Assembly (NCBI RefSeq): GCF_002162135.1
Contig: NZ_CP021382.1
Location: 1,922,001 to 1,986,000 of the forward strand
Reading direction: 5' to 3'
Length of the DNA stretch: 64,000 nt
Source of the DNA: Cellvibrio sp. PSBB006
Lineage (GTDB): Bacteria > Pseudomonadota > Gammaproteobacteria > Pseudomonadales > Cellvibrionaceae
In this document: one piece after another, positions 48,723 through 59,580 of the stretch
Layout: every line of letters begins with the position of its first letter
How positions within the stretch are numbered: the stretch's first letter is position 1
Translations under genes and position numbers: made by a program
The notes under the pieces: model-generated
The model's database searches: none
What the model was told of the DNA's origin: nothing
What the model saw: only the letters and a program-made list of their open reading frames with translations

Positions 48723-51251
48723 TTAATTAGCAGGACGCCCCTGGCGCAGATTACCGATAACCGCTTCCAGAGCGCGATCAAACAACATGCCATCATCCAG
48801 CACGCGCAAGCGACCTGACTTCATAGCCAACGCCAGACTGTTGCGGGTTTCCTCTGCCACCTTCATACCAGAACGGTTGACGAAGATGTATTTGCCCGTG
48901 GGACGGATAATCGCCGCCAACCGACAACGGAATTTTTGACCGCCGTCGCCGGCCATCTCGAACCAGCTGCCTTGAGTAATATTGGCCACCAAAGATAAAT
49001 GCTGATCACCTTCCGGCAATTGTTCTTCGGCATCCTGTGACATCACTACAAAGGGTTGCGCGGCGTTGACGGTTTCAGCCACGGTAGGACTGACCGCCTC
49101 GGCTTTTGTTGCTTCTGCACGCGGCGCATCAGTTGCTGGCACAGATGCTTTAGCCGCAATTTTTTCCTGCGGGGCAACAGGCTCAACAATAGGCCGATCA
49201 ACTGCGGGAACCGCCTTGGCTGCTGGCTCTTCAACAACCGGCTGGTTTGCAGCCACTTTATCGGGGGATGCAACCGTAGCAGGCTTGGCCGGGGTTTCTG
49301 CTTTTGCAACCGGAGCCTGTACTTTCGGGGCTGGAGCCGACGGCGCTTTAGCAGTTGGAGCAGGTGTTGGTACAGCCACCGGCACAGCTTCACCACGCAA
49401 GCGCGCCAGATGCAGGCCTTCCAGTTGCTTGAACAAATGTGTGGCATCAAAGGGGTTATAAGAGATGCTTTCCAGCCCTTGCCGCAACTGTTGCAGCAGT
49501 ACCGGCACCAGCTTCAGCAAACGCTGACGGTTATCCTTGTCCATGGGCGCACACAGGCTCCACACCAATTGCTGTGCGGTGCTGATCTTGGCTTGCCATT
49601 CTTCGCTGGCGGTACCGTTTTTCAGGCAGGTAATAAACATCACGTTGGCCCAGGCATCGCGCAGCAATTTCAGTGCGGCGGCGGGCAGATTTTGTTTGCC
49701 GATAATCGCGTTCAGCGCCGTATCAACATCAGCACGAGCGCGTTCAGATTTGGCTTTACCGTCTTCCGCATCGATAGTGCGTTGCTCAAGAATCTGGGCA
49801 CGACGTTTTTCTTTATCAAGATAAGCGCGGAAATCATTCAGCAAACCATTAAAGATCGACATGTCAGCTTCAAAATCTGACAGCACGCTTTGCACCACCT
49901 CTTCCATCTTGCTGAACAGGTTGTCTTTGCGCTGATTTTCTTCGCTGCTTTCCTGCCAACCAAGCGCCGCTGTCGCCAGCTCATTCAACAAACGACGAGC
50001 CGGATGACCGCCTTTACTGAAGAAAGATTTATCGGCGATGGCCACCTTGATCATGGGAATTTGTAAACGGCCCAGGAGTACTTTCATGGGCGCGGCCAGA
50101 TTGCGGTCATCCAGGATGAATTCAAACATCATGCTAACCAGGTTGATCACGTCATCATCAACCTGATTGATGTTTTGCGATTTTTGCTCCGGGCCTTTCA
50201 GCAGATCTTTAAGCATTTCCCGCACATTAACGGGCGCCGTATTGGAATAATTTGCACCGCCGGAATAGGCCATGCTGCGCTGCTGCGCCTGAGACAGGAT
50301 ATTGATCAACTCCTGGCTGGCCAGCTCTTCACCGGTAGGACGCGGCGCGGGTGCTGCATTACGAGAGCCCAACAGGTCACGCAAGGTGTGCAGTACCTGA
50401 TTGGTTTGCTCGTCGTATCCTGCTCCGCCGGCATAATTGCCCTGCCCTGACTGAGCAGCATTGCCAGGGGCCGCACTGGCTCCAGCCCCGTAGGGATTTT
50501 CCGGCGCGGTTGTAGCGGGTTTTTTAGGCTTGTTGCCCTGCTTCAACGACGGCAGGATATTCGCTTCGATCAGTTGCTGGTTAAGCGCCTGGAACAATCC
50601 GCCCAGTTTGGCCATCACCAGATTATCGAAGAGTTTGAACAGCACCAGCTTCGCCTTGACATCAATGCGTACAGACTTGGTCGCATCGGTAAAGGCGTTG
50701 CAGATGACATCCACCCCCAAGGGATTATTCTTTTGATACACCTTGACCGGCACCAGATGATCAATGCGCAAGGTCAGGTGTTGAATCGCTTCGGCAAACT
50801 GATCGTTCGCCTTGTTAACCATGCCCTCGGTGGCCACCATTTCTTCCAGCTCATCATTTTTAACCAATGACAGCTCATCGAGAGAGAATTCTTTTTCTTC
50901 TACGCGGGATTGATCGCGATAGGCATAGGGATCAAGCAGCTGCGCAAAACCAACATCAATACTACGGAAGAAAGCCGCTTCAATCGCGCGGCGGCGGATA
51001 CGCACTTCGCGCATGGAGTCGAAATAAAGATTTTGTTCGTGGTTGTTCGTGGCTTTGTCGGCCAATTCAAACAAGGCATCATCGGCCCGATCAAACAATT
51101 CGCGCAACATCACCTGCAATTGTTGGCGCGCTTTATCGCGCAACGCGTGCATGGAAGCCGGCAGGCGCGTTAACGCGACATGCGGCGCTGCATTGCGCTC
51201 GGGATTCAACTGCACAACCTTGTTTTGGTCAGATTTGATGGACTCGGACAT
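48723..51251 (-). CDS. DUF1631 family large cytoplasmic protein
   Basis: 842 residues. The frame upstream of the ATG at 51249-51251 lacks conserved sequence. A long N-terminal helical region carries DUF1631 landmarks (MREVRIRRRAIEAAFFRSID). A Pro/Ala/Lys-rich linker (about 620-720) precedes a C-terminal PilZ-like beta domain (WFEMAGDGGQKFRCRL, IFVNRSGMKVAEETRNSLA). Older annotations call it thymidine phosphorylase without support. In Pseudomonas a homologue lies between ampD and nadC, as here. A PilZ-like role in cyclic di-GMP response is inference. Confidence 0.85.
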   Translation of the reverse strand: MSESIKSDQNKVVQLNPERNAAPHVALTRLPASMHALRDKARQQLQVMLRELFDRADDALFELADKATNNHEQNLYFDSMREVRIRRRAIEAAFFRSIDVGFAQLLDPYAYRDQSRVEEKEFSLDELSLVKNDELEEMVATEGMVNKANDQFAEAIQHLTLRIDHLVPVKVYQKNNPLGVDVICNAFTDATKSVRIDVKAKLVLFKLFDNLVMAKLGGLFQALNQQLIEANILPSLKQGNKPKKPATTAPENPYGAGASAAPGNAAQSGQGNYAGGAGYDEQTNQVLHTLRDLLGSRNAAPAPRPTGEELASQELINILSQAQQRSMAYSGGANYSNTAPVNVREMLKDLLKGPEQKSQNINQVDDDVINLVSMMFEFILDDRNLAAPMKVLLGRLQIPMIKVAIADKSFFSKGGHPARRLLNELATAALGWQESSEENQRKDNLFSKMEEVVQSVLSDFEADMSIFNGLLNDFRAYLDKEKRRAQILEQRTIDAEDGKAKSERARADVDTALNAIIGKQNLPAAALKLLRDAWANVMFITCLKNGTASEEWQAKISTAQQLVWSLCAPMDKDNRQRLLKLVPVLLQQLRQGLESISYNPFDATHLFKQLEGLHLARLRGEAVPVAVPTPAPTAKAPSAPAPKVQAPVAKAETPAKPATVASPDKVAANQPVVEEPAAKAVPAVDRPIVEPVAPQEKIAAKASVPATDAPRAEATKAEAVSPTVAETVNAAQPFVVMSQDAEEQLPEGDQHLSLVANITQGSWFEMAGDGGQKFRCRLAAIIRPTGKYIFVNRSGMKVAEETRNSLALAMKSGRLRVLDDGMLFDRALEAVIGNLRQGRPAN

Positions 51252-52766
<1,515 letters not shown>

Positions 52767-52775
52767 AACCTGCCC

Positions 52776-52812
52776 GTAGGTCGGCTTAGCAGCGAAGCTG
52801 CGTAAGCCGACA
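52776..52812. repeat. GTAG-type palindromic repeat (REP-like)
   Basis: Starts GTAGGTCGGCTTAGCAGC, then pairs GTCGGCTTA with TAAGCCGAC as a hairpin. It is 10 bp after the nadC stop, at the left border of the RHS island, and belongs to the same class as the pair at 46463-46572. Confidence 0.8.
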
Positions 52813-52907
52813 ATGTGACATAATAATGGATTAACTTTTCAAAAACGGGCTCATGGTTTCAAAATGCAATCATTCTAAATATCCTTTTAATCAAGCAGCA
52901 ATCTAAA

Positions 52908-53456
52908 CTAATTTAAATATTTCAAGTTGTATGATTTAACAAAAATCCATTTTTTAAACTCATCTTCGTTAATATCAAATCCATTTTTTCCGTTCTCATA
53001 TGAGTCGATAAGAAAATCAATCGCATACTCGTAGTTTTGACCGGCGGATAGAACTATATACAGCTTACCTTTCTCAAAGTCAGATTTCAGCAAACTATAC
53101 CCAAACAACCATTGAGCTGGAGGGTACCCTTGATTGGCAGACTTTTCATATAACCTATAGGCCTCCACCAGATTATTTTTTTCATAGAGCATGCAACCAT
53201 ATTCATATTGAGCCTCCCTACACCCACCTTCCGAAGATTGAAAAAGCATATCTACAAGTAATTTTTCCATCTCTTCAGACAAGGAAATATTATCACCAAA
53301 AACTGGGAGTTTTGTTTTCAACCAAATTAGCTCTGCATCGCCACCATCACCATTTGAAATTAAAATTTTTGCCATGTTAAATAATAGTTCATATCTGTTT
53401 TCATCATCACAATGAGACATGGCCTCAATTACTGATCGTAGTTCTCGAATGCTCAT
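52908..53456 (-). CDS. Sel1-like-repeat protein, candidate immunity protein of the orphan RHS tip
   Basis: 182 residues, AT-rich. It contains tandem Sel1-type helical repeats (AQYEYGCMLYEKNNLVEAYR, LYEKSANQGYPPAQWLFGYS). It starts 15 bp after the orphan RHS tip with a strong GAGGAA ribosome site. Small genes directly downstream of RHS C-terminal toxins are usually their cognate immunity proteins, and Sel1-repeat immunity proteins exist; the function here is inference from position. Confidence 0.7.
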   Translation of the reverse strand: MSIRELRSVIEAMSHCDDENRYELLFNMAKILISNGDGGDAELIWLKTKLPVFGDNISLSEEMEKLLVDMLFQSSEGGCREAQYEYGCMLYEKNNLVEAYRLYEKSANQGYPPAQWLFGYSLLKSDFEKGKLYIVLSAGQNYEYAIDFLIDSYENGKNGFDINEDEFKKWIFVKSYNLKYLN

Positions 53457-53471
53457 ATTATTTCCTCATAC

Positions 53472-54385
53472 TCAACGACAAAGAGGAACAGCTTGCCCTT
53501 GCGGGCTAATACATTTACAAGATGGATGATGTACGTTACTAGACCCTAATGAATCCTTTGCCATTTTTTCAGCCGCTCTTCGGGCAGAGGTCATATCGTT
53601 TGCAATTCCATATCCCCAACCCACTTTATTCCCGCTTGCTGTTGGGCATGCATCAGGACTTTGGTCAACGACTTTACAAATTGCTGTCCATTTACCTTTG
53701 TTTCTTTCGGGCCATGGAACAGATGCACTTTCGTCATTGGCGACGCTTTGATTTAATTGATCAACTTGAGATTGGACACTAAACACTTCCGTGTTAAGCG
53801 CGTCGTAAATCGACCCTCCCAGAGTCTGACCCGCAGCGGCTTCCCATGCCCAATTAAATCCACGACCAATATTAGTACCAATGCTCCATCCAACACGAGC
53901 CGCGTGCGCTGGAGTCAGTCCTTCTGGATCAGCATAAATGAGCGGATTGGCATTAACATAAGCATAAGTGTTAATCCCGCCTTCAAGACCAATAGGATCA
54001 GACTGAATGTAACGCCCAATGCTCGGATCATAATCCCGGAAGTAGTTGTAATACAGCCCCGCCTCACTGTCGAAGTACTGCCCCGGAAATCGACTGTACA
54101 ACTCGATGCTGTTGGTCTGGCTGGTGGTGTCGGCAAGTTTTCCAAACGGCTGGTAGTCCCCCATCCATACCACTTGCTGGTTCTGATCAGTAACGACTTG
54201 CGGTGTGTTCAGGTGATCCGTGTGGATGTAATAGATCGTGCTGTTGGCGATGAAGGCAACAGGTTGGTTGTTGAAGTAAATGTATTTCCGCTGCGGAGTG
54301 CCATTTGCATCCATCACGCTGATGAGCCGACTTCATCGTAGCCATAGATTTCCTGTGTGTTATTCCTCGGGGTTTAGCTGATGTC
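53472..54385 (-). pseudogene. Orphan RHS C-terminal tip with alternative toxin domain
   Basis: An open frame of 281 codons (54317 to 53472) repeats the last 134 residues of the RHS core: YIYFNNQPVAFI, DHLNTPQVV, RYIQSDPIGLEGGINTYAY and NPLIYADPEGL. It then gives a different 147-residue C-terminal domain. That domain includes WTAICKVVDQSPDACP, a GWGYGIANDMTSARRAAEKM helix and SCKCISP, with at least five cysteines. Homology to the full RHS gene runs further upstream to about 54385 but with small deletions that shift the frame. It is therefore a displaced tip with no proper start. Such orphans act as silent toxin reservoirs in other RHS systems. Confidence 0.85.
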
Positions 54386-54459
54386 AAACAAAAACGATAA
54401 AACATTAAGCCGAGCAGCCGACGATGTGTTAGCTGTTCATGCTTGATATCCATCCATAA

Positions 54460-54687
54460 TTACATAATATTTTTCTTTTTTTCTTTTAATAGCAAAACCA
54501 ATGTAGCACCCACACACACCATAAGCGCAGAAAATACCATAGCAGCAGGAGGATATTCAGTGCCACCATCCATTACAGTTTGAATTATTATGATCAGTAA
54601 AATTAAAGCACCAAATAGCACTGCTAATATCCCCAAAAAATAGAACCATTTTTTTATTATTCTTTTTATATCATTGATTCCAATCAT
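54460..54687 (-). CDS. Small two-helix membrane protein, candidate immunity protein of the main RHS toxin
   Basis: 75 residues, AT-rich, with two hydrophobic helices (FYFLGILAVLFGALILLIII and AMVFSALMVCVGATLVLLL) and a lysine tail (KEKKKNIM). The ATG at 54685-54687 lies 12 bp after the RHS stop and is preceded by GGGGGGAG; an upstream TTG is less likely. A membrane immunity protein directly after a toxin suggests that the toxin acts at the membrane. No family recognised. Confidence 0.7.
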   Translation of the reverse strand: MIGINDIKRIIKKWFYFLGILAVLFGALILLIIIIQTVMDGGTEYPPAAMVFSALMVCVGATLVLLLKEKKKNIM

Positions 54688-54699
54688 AACTCCCCCCAA

Positions 54700-57600
54700 C
54701 TACTGGCACTCACAATCACTTCCAATTGTCGGAGTGGCAAGACTACCACTCATCGTATACCCCAGCCCTAAATACAAGCCATACCCGGCTCCTAATTTTG
54801 GAACTATACCCATACCAACTGATGATACTTTATCAGCTTCCCTTCCATCCCCCCACACCCAGTTGATGAAGTCGAATATTCCTCCTCCGCTCCATTTTTC
54901 ACTCCCTGTTCTTGAGAAGCCAGTAGAAATACCATATCCAGCAGAAATTTCGTTGTACCTATAGGTACCACCACTAAAAACAGGAACGGGTCCATCTGAA
55001 ACTGCGTTGCTCGCTGTTAATCCTGCACCAGCATATATGCCTCCCCCCATCATAATATTAGCTTGCATACCAGCAACTAACTGATAGCAACGCCAATTTT
55101 TTATATCTTCAGGAACGGAGATCCCAAAATTAATTCCTCCTCCAGCACCGGGTATCAAAAGAGCACCTGTCGCTGAACCTCCTATAAAATATTGGCGAGC
55201 AAGACCAAATGGATCTGTATAAATAAGAGGATTACCTTCCACATAAGCATAGGTATTTATTCCACCCTCTAACCCAATCGGATCAGACTGAATGTAACGC
55301 CCTATGCTCGGATCATAATCCCGAAAATAGTTGTAATACAGCCCTGTCTCAACGTCGAGGTACTGCCCCGGAAAGCGACTGTACAACTCAATGTTGTTGG
55401 TTTGGCTGGTGCTGTCTGTGAGTTTTCCAAACGGCTGATAATCCCCCACCCACACCACCTGCTGATTCTGATCCGTCACTATCTGTGGTGTGTTCAGGTG
55501 ATCAGTATGAATGTAGTAGATCGTGTTGTTGGTGATGAAGGCGACGGGCTGGTTATTGAAGTAAATATATTCCCGCTGCGGATTGCCATTTGCATCCGTC
55601 ACGCTGATAAGTTGACCGGCTTCATCGTAGTGATAAAGCTCTGTGGTGTTATTGGTGGTCTTGCTGATGCGCTGGCCTAATGGATTGTAGGTATAGGTGG
55701 CTGTTGCGGTGCTATCCACACTGACACTTTCCATCCGGTTAGCGTGGTTGTAGGTGTGCGTGTGGGTACTGCCGTCTTCGGCGGTGTTGGTGAGGCGATT
55801 GCCTGTGTTGTCGTAGGTGAAACTGCGGTTGCCGGCGGGCTGGTTGTCGGTCAGGCGGCTGATGCCGAGCAGGCGATGGCTGTCGGTGGCGTAGCTGTAG
55901 GTATCGTGATGCACGGCCGTGCCGTCGTCATGGCTTTGGGTCAGGCGGTTACCGACCGCATCGTAGGTGTAGTCGAGCAAGCCGTAGACGCCCTGGGCAC
56001 TGGTCAGGCGGTTGAGAGCGTCATAGCCGAAGCTCTGGTTCTTGACGGTGTGGAGCGGGTTGGCGATGGCGGTGATGTTGTTCACCGGGTCGTAGCTGTA
56101 GTCGCGCTCCAGCACCGGATTGATGCCACTGACCTCGATGCCTTGCAGGCGGTAGTCCTGGTCGTAGTCGTGGTTGAGGGTCAGGCCGTTGCCGTAGGTG
56201 TAGGCATTGGCAGGGCCGAAGGGCAAGTACTGGAGGTTGCTGAGTAGGGTGTATTCTGTCGCACCGCTACTGGCACGGGTGGTCATGCCGCTGATGCGAC
56301 CGGCGGTATCGCGGGTGTAGGTCACGATCCGCCCAGAGGGATAAGTGATACCGGTCAACTGGCCAACGGCATCGTAGGTGTAGGCCGTGGTGCTAGTCTG
56401 GTTGTTGAGGGTGACCTGTTTGGCGGTGATCAGCCCCTGGGGGTTATAGGTGTACTGCGTGGTGCCGGCTGCATTGCTGACCCCGGTGAGGTGGCCAATG
56501 CCGTGATTGCCATTGGTTGTCTCGTCATAGGTGTAGGTGATGTTTTCCGTTGGTGATGCCGGGTAGTCGATCCCGGTCAGGCGGTTCAGCGCATCGTAGG
56601 TGTAGCTCACCACTACATTGCGGCTGTCGGTGGCACTGGTGCGGTTGCCTGCGCTGTCGTAGGTGAAGGTGGTAGTGCCGGTGTCGGGACTAGTAAGTTG
56701 GGTCAGGTCGCCAAAGGGGTTGTAACTGTAGGTGGTAATTAATCCCTCGGGGTCTTTCACCTGCGTCATATAGCCACGGCCATCGTAGGTATATTCGGTT
56801 TTGCCGCTCAGGGGATCAGTGGTGGACTTTTGTTGATTAAGTTTATCAAACAGGTGGCTGGTCTGTTGCTGCTTTGCATCCTGTTCACCCGTGAGGTTGC
56901 CCGAGGCATCATACAGGTAGGTGGTCGTGTGGCCTTGGCTGTCGATGGTGTTTTGCAGACGGGACAAGGCGTCGTAGACGTGTTCCTTCATGTAGGTCAG
57001 CGTGTCGCTGACATTAGAAATGCGCTCAAACCGCAGATTATTTTCCACATCGTACTCGTAATGGATTTTATCGCCCAACGCATTCTCGATAGCGATCAAG
57101 CGCTTGGCCGCATCGTAGTGATAGGTGATGGTTACACCGTTGGGCAGTTCGCTGCCGATGCGGTTGCCGTTAAGGTCATAGGTGTGAGTGGTGAGTGCAC
57201 CGCCAATCGATTGGCTGGTTAACCGGCCCCTCACATCGTAGGTGAAGTGGGTTTCCACCCCGTTGGTATCGGTCATCTGCAACAGGCGACCGTTAGGATC
57301 GTATCGGTCAAAGTGGGTCACCTGCCCCAGTGCGTTGGTTACGCTTTTACGATCACCGGTGGTCCACTGCGTTGTGGTGGTGTCGTAATACTCGATGGTG
57401 TATTCCGGTACCGCGGTTGGCGAGCGGCGTAGCGTCAGCAACTGACCAAAGGCGTTATAGGTATACAGCCATTCGCGCGGCGCGAGCGTGTTATCCAGGC
57501 TAGCATTGAAACCGGAAGCGCCGTTGCCATCCGTGCTGGCTTGCTGGACTTTGCGACACAGGACGAAGATGTCGTTGGGAGCACAGTTGGCGATTTGTTG

Positions 57601-59457
57601 ATCGTCGAAGGGATCAGCGTCACCGTTGTAGATATAAGTTGTGAGCAGCTTAGGTTCTGCAACCTTAACGGCTTTGCGCTGCTCACTGTGCCATCGGGTG
57701 CTGATCTTGCGGGCGCCTACTGGCAGAGTGGCATTGGGGTCGAGCAAGGTATTGCTCACTGATCCCTTTAGACCCTCGACACGACGATCTTCCAGCTTTG
57801 TGATTGCGTCATAGCCATACAGCGTGATATTGCCGTTGAATTCGGTTTTTTTGGTGAGTAGACCATCAGCAGTGTATGTGCGGGGAGATGAGCTGGCCGC
57901 ACAGCCGCTGCCGGCGGGTTGGGTAACATTCGTCAGAAGGCGCGTGCCGTCGGATAAGTTGGAAAATGAATATTGTTGCCGTGCACCTTTGCCGTTCGTT
58001 ACGATCGAATAATAAACGCTATGGGAAAATTCCCTCTGATCCGTGCCCAGTACCCCCTCAGTTTTAACAGCATTACTGCCGCTGTAGGTGTAGGTTCCAA
58101 TCCTCACGCCGTTCGAATCCAACTTTCCCGTTAACGCTAATGGCGGATTAGTGCCGCTCTTATACTCTGCTTCATTGTAAAGATATTGAATGCTTTCGCC
58201 GTTAGGCCAGGTAACCTGTTTCAACAGATAAAACTCTACCGACTCCTGATCATCACCATAGGTATACAAGATGGATTCTCCATCCGGCAAAACAACCTCA
58301 ATAAGCCTGTTGTCATCATCGTGAATATAGGTCAGGGATCGCCCCATGTGATCTGTTTTTGATACGAGTCGACCCTCGTCGTACGCATAGGTCAGACTTT
58401 TACCGTCGGCATACTCAATACGCTGCAATGTACCATCGGGTAAAAAATAAGAAGCAGTGCCATTTTGATTCATCAATTTCCATGTAGCAGCCCCCGAGTG
58501 CAGACGAACTAAAGATCTTTGACTCGGTTTGGTTGATGCTTCGGTGTAGATTCCAGTTTGCTGCTCAACAAATTTATAGCGCCGCGAACCTTGTGTAACA
58601 TAAGCGTCGTTTTGTGCGGAAAGATTGGAGAAAGAAAGACGCCCTGTGTGGTTATAAAACTCGATTTCATAGGGAGCATCAGGGTTTTTGTGGCTATAAC
58701 GCCGCCAGCGATTGGTTATCACATAATCAGAAAGAATCGATGAGTTATTGATGAGTCTGGGCATCGGCGCAGTTGAGCCGACAGGCACATCCACCAGGTG
58801 ATCCGGCTCTTCAATTCTCCAACCCGCATTTTGGTTCAGATAGCGCCGCTCCAGTTTTAATAAGCCATCAGCTGAAACATAATCAATTTCATGTTCGATT
58901 TTTTCAGCCGTACCTACATTGATGGGATTGCCAGCTACAGAACAGGACTCTTTTTCCTGATAGATACAGTTTATTGTTCGATCTTCTAAAGGGCCGCTGG
59001 ATTGAGTTTTGAACGGGGAGGGGCATGTGTTGCCTACAGAGGCTGAATAGCTATTTGTCCCTCCTGTAATAACTTCTTCCGAACCATCTTGATAACGTTT
59101 TATCGTATAGAAGCTTCGATGGAGTGTATATGAGGTAGGCTGCCCATTCTCTTTGTTCGCATTTTTGGGGGTGTAATGAGTAATAGTTATACGAACACAC
59201 GCACCAATTTCTGTGATAGCCAAGCAGTTACTAAATTCTGTACTACTGGTTTGGTTTAGGCTTGAAATGAGCTCACCTAGAGACGGATAAGTCATGCTGT
59301 ACCCACTATAAAAGTGGTAAGTGGTCTGTGGTGCTACCGATATCTGTGCGGCATGTGTAACTGATACACAGCCCGTAGAAACAACGAAAATAATCAGTCG
59401 AAAAAGATATTGATAGGAAGGACTTTTGGACCTGATGGTCGAGAGATGTGACAGCAT
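54700..59457 (-). CDS. RHS/YD-repeat polymorphic toxin with Sec signal peptide
   Basis: 1585 residues. The start is the ATG at 59455-59457 with AGGGAA upstream; a TTG eight codons earlier is weaker. A signal peptide (LFRLIIFVVSTGCVSVTHA) is followed by a Cys-containing N-terminal region and a DUF6531-type start (GNPINVGTAEKIEHEIDY). Dozens of YD repeats follow (YTYDALNRLTGI, YTYDSAGNRTS and similar). The RHS core closes with RYIQSDPIGLEGGINTYAY and DPFGL. The last 166 residues after DPFGL are the variable toxin region. They are very rich in glycine with aromatic residues (GAGYGLYLGLGYTM) and end in CECQ. It forms a shell-like cage that encloses the toxin by family knowledge. Confidence 0.93.
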   Translation of the reverse strand: MLSHLSTIRSKSPSYQYLFRLIIFVVSTGCVSVTHAAQISVAPQTTYHFYSGYSMTYPSLGELISSLNQTSSTEFSNCLAITEIGACVRITITHYTPKNANKENGQPTSYTLHRSFYTIKRYQDGSEEVITGGTNSYSASVGNTCPSPFKTQSSGPLEDRTINCIYQEKESCSVAGNPINVGTAEKIEHEIDYVSADGLLKLERRYLNQNAGWRIEEPDHLVDVPVGSTAPMPRLINNSSILSDYVITNRWRRYSHKNPDAPYEIEFYNHTGRLSFSNLSAQNDAYVTQGSRRYKFVEQQTGIYTEASTKPSQRSLVRLHSGAATWKLMNQNGTASYFLPDGTLQRIEYADGKSLTYAYDEGRLVSKTDHMGRSLTYIHDDDNRLIEVVLPDGESILYTYGDDQESVEFYLLKQVTWPNGESIQYLYNEAEYKSGTNPPLALTGKLDSNGVRIGTYTYSGSNAVKTEGVLGTDQREFSHSVYYSIVTNGKGARQQYSFSNLSDGTRLLTNVTQPAGSGCAASSSPRTYTADGLLTKKTEFNGNITLYGYDAITKLEDRRVEGLKGSVSNTLLDPNATLPVGARKISTRWHSEQRKAVKVAEPKLLTTYIYNGDADPFDDQQIANCAPNDIFVLCRKVQQASTDGNGASGFNASLDNTLAPREWLYTYNAFGQLLTLRRSPTAVPEYTIEYYDTTTTQWTTGDRKSVTNALGQVTHFDRYDPNGRLLQMTDTNGVETHFTYDVRGRLTSQSIGGALTTHTYDLNGNRIGSELPNGVTITYHYDAAKRLIAIENALGDKIHYEYDVENNLRFERISNVSDTLTYMKEHVYDALSRLQNTIDSQGHTTTYLYDASGNLTGEQDAKQQQTSHLFDKLNQQKSTTDPLSGKTEYTYDGRGYMTQVKDPEGLITTYSYNPFGDLTQLTSPDTGTTTFTYDSAGNRTSATDSRNVVVSYTYDALNRLTGIDYPASPTENITYTYDETTNGNHGIGHLTGVSNAAGTTQYTYNPQGLITAKQVTLNNQTSTTAYTYDAVGQLTGITYPSGRIVTYTRDTAGRISGMTTRASSGATEYTLLSNLQYLPFGPANAYTYGNGLTLNHDYDQDYRLQGIEVSGINPVLERDYSYDPVNNITAIANPLHTVKNQSFGYDALNRLTSAQGVYGLLDYTYDAVGNRLTQSHDDGTAVHHDTYSYATDSHRLLGISRLTDNQPAGNRSFTYDNTGNRLTNTAEDGSTHTHTYNHANRMESVSVDSTATATYTYNPLGQRISKTTNNTTELYHYDEAGQLISVTDANGNPQREYIYFNNQPVAFITNNTIYYIHTDHLNTPQIVTDQNQQVVWVGDYQPFGKLTDSTSQTNNIELYSRFPGQYLDVETGLYYNYFRDYDPSIGRYIQSDPIGLEGGINTYAYVEGNPLIYTDPFGLARQYFIGGSATGALLIPGAGGGINFGISVPEDIKNWRCYQLVAGMQANIMMGGGIYAGAGLTASNAVSDGPVPVFSGGTYRYNEISAGYGISTGFSRTGSEKWSGGGIFDFINWVWGDGREADKVSSVGMGIVPKLGAGYGLYLGLGYTMSGSLATPTIGSDCECQ

Positions 59458-59580
59458 ATATTCCCTATACAATGTGGCCAATTAAAGAAAACTAAATACG
59501 GTGCTTTGTAAGATGCCGATAGTATACTACGCAAAACCTACTTGCAATTAACGCAAATTATTACCGCTCAAATTATACCA

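Noticed and set aside
55744..56247. Plus-strand frame of 167 codons inside the RHS gene
   Set aside because: It is a valine/glycine-rich shadow of the YD repeats on the other strand, without a ribosome site or family match.
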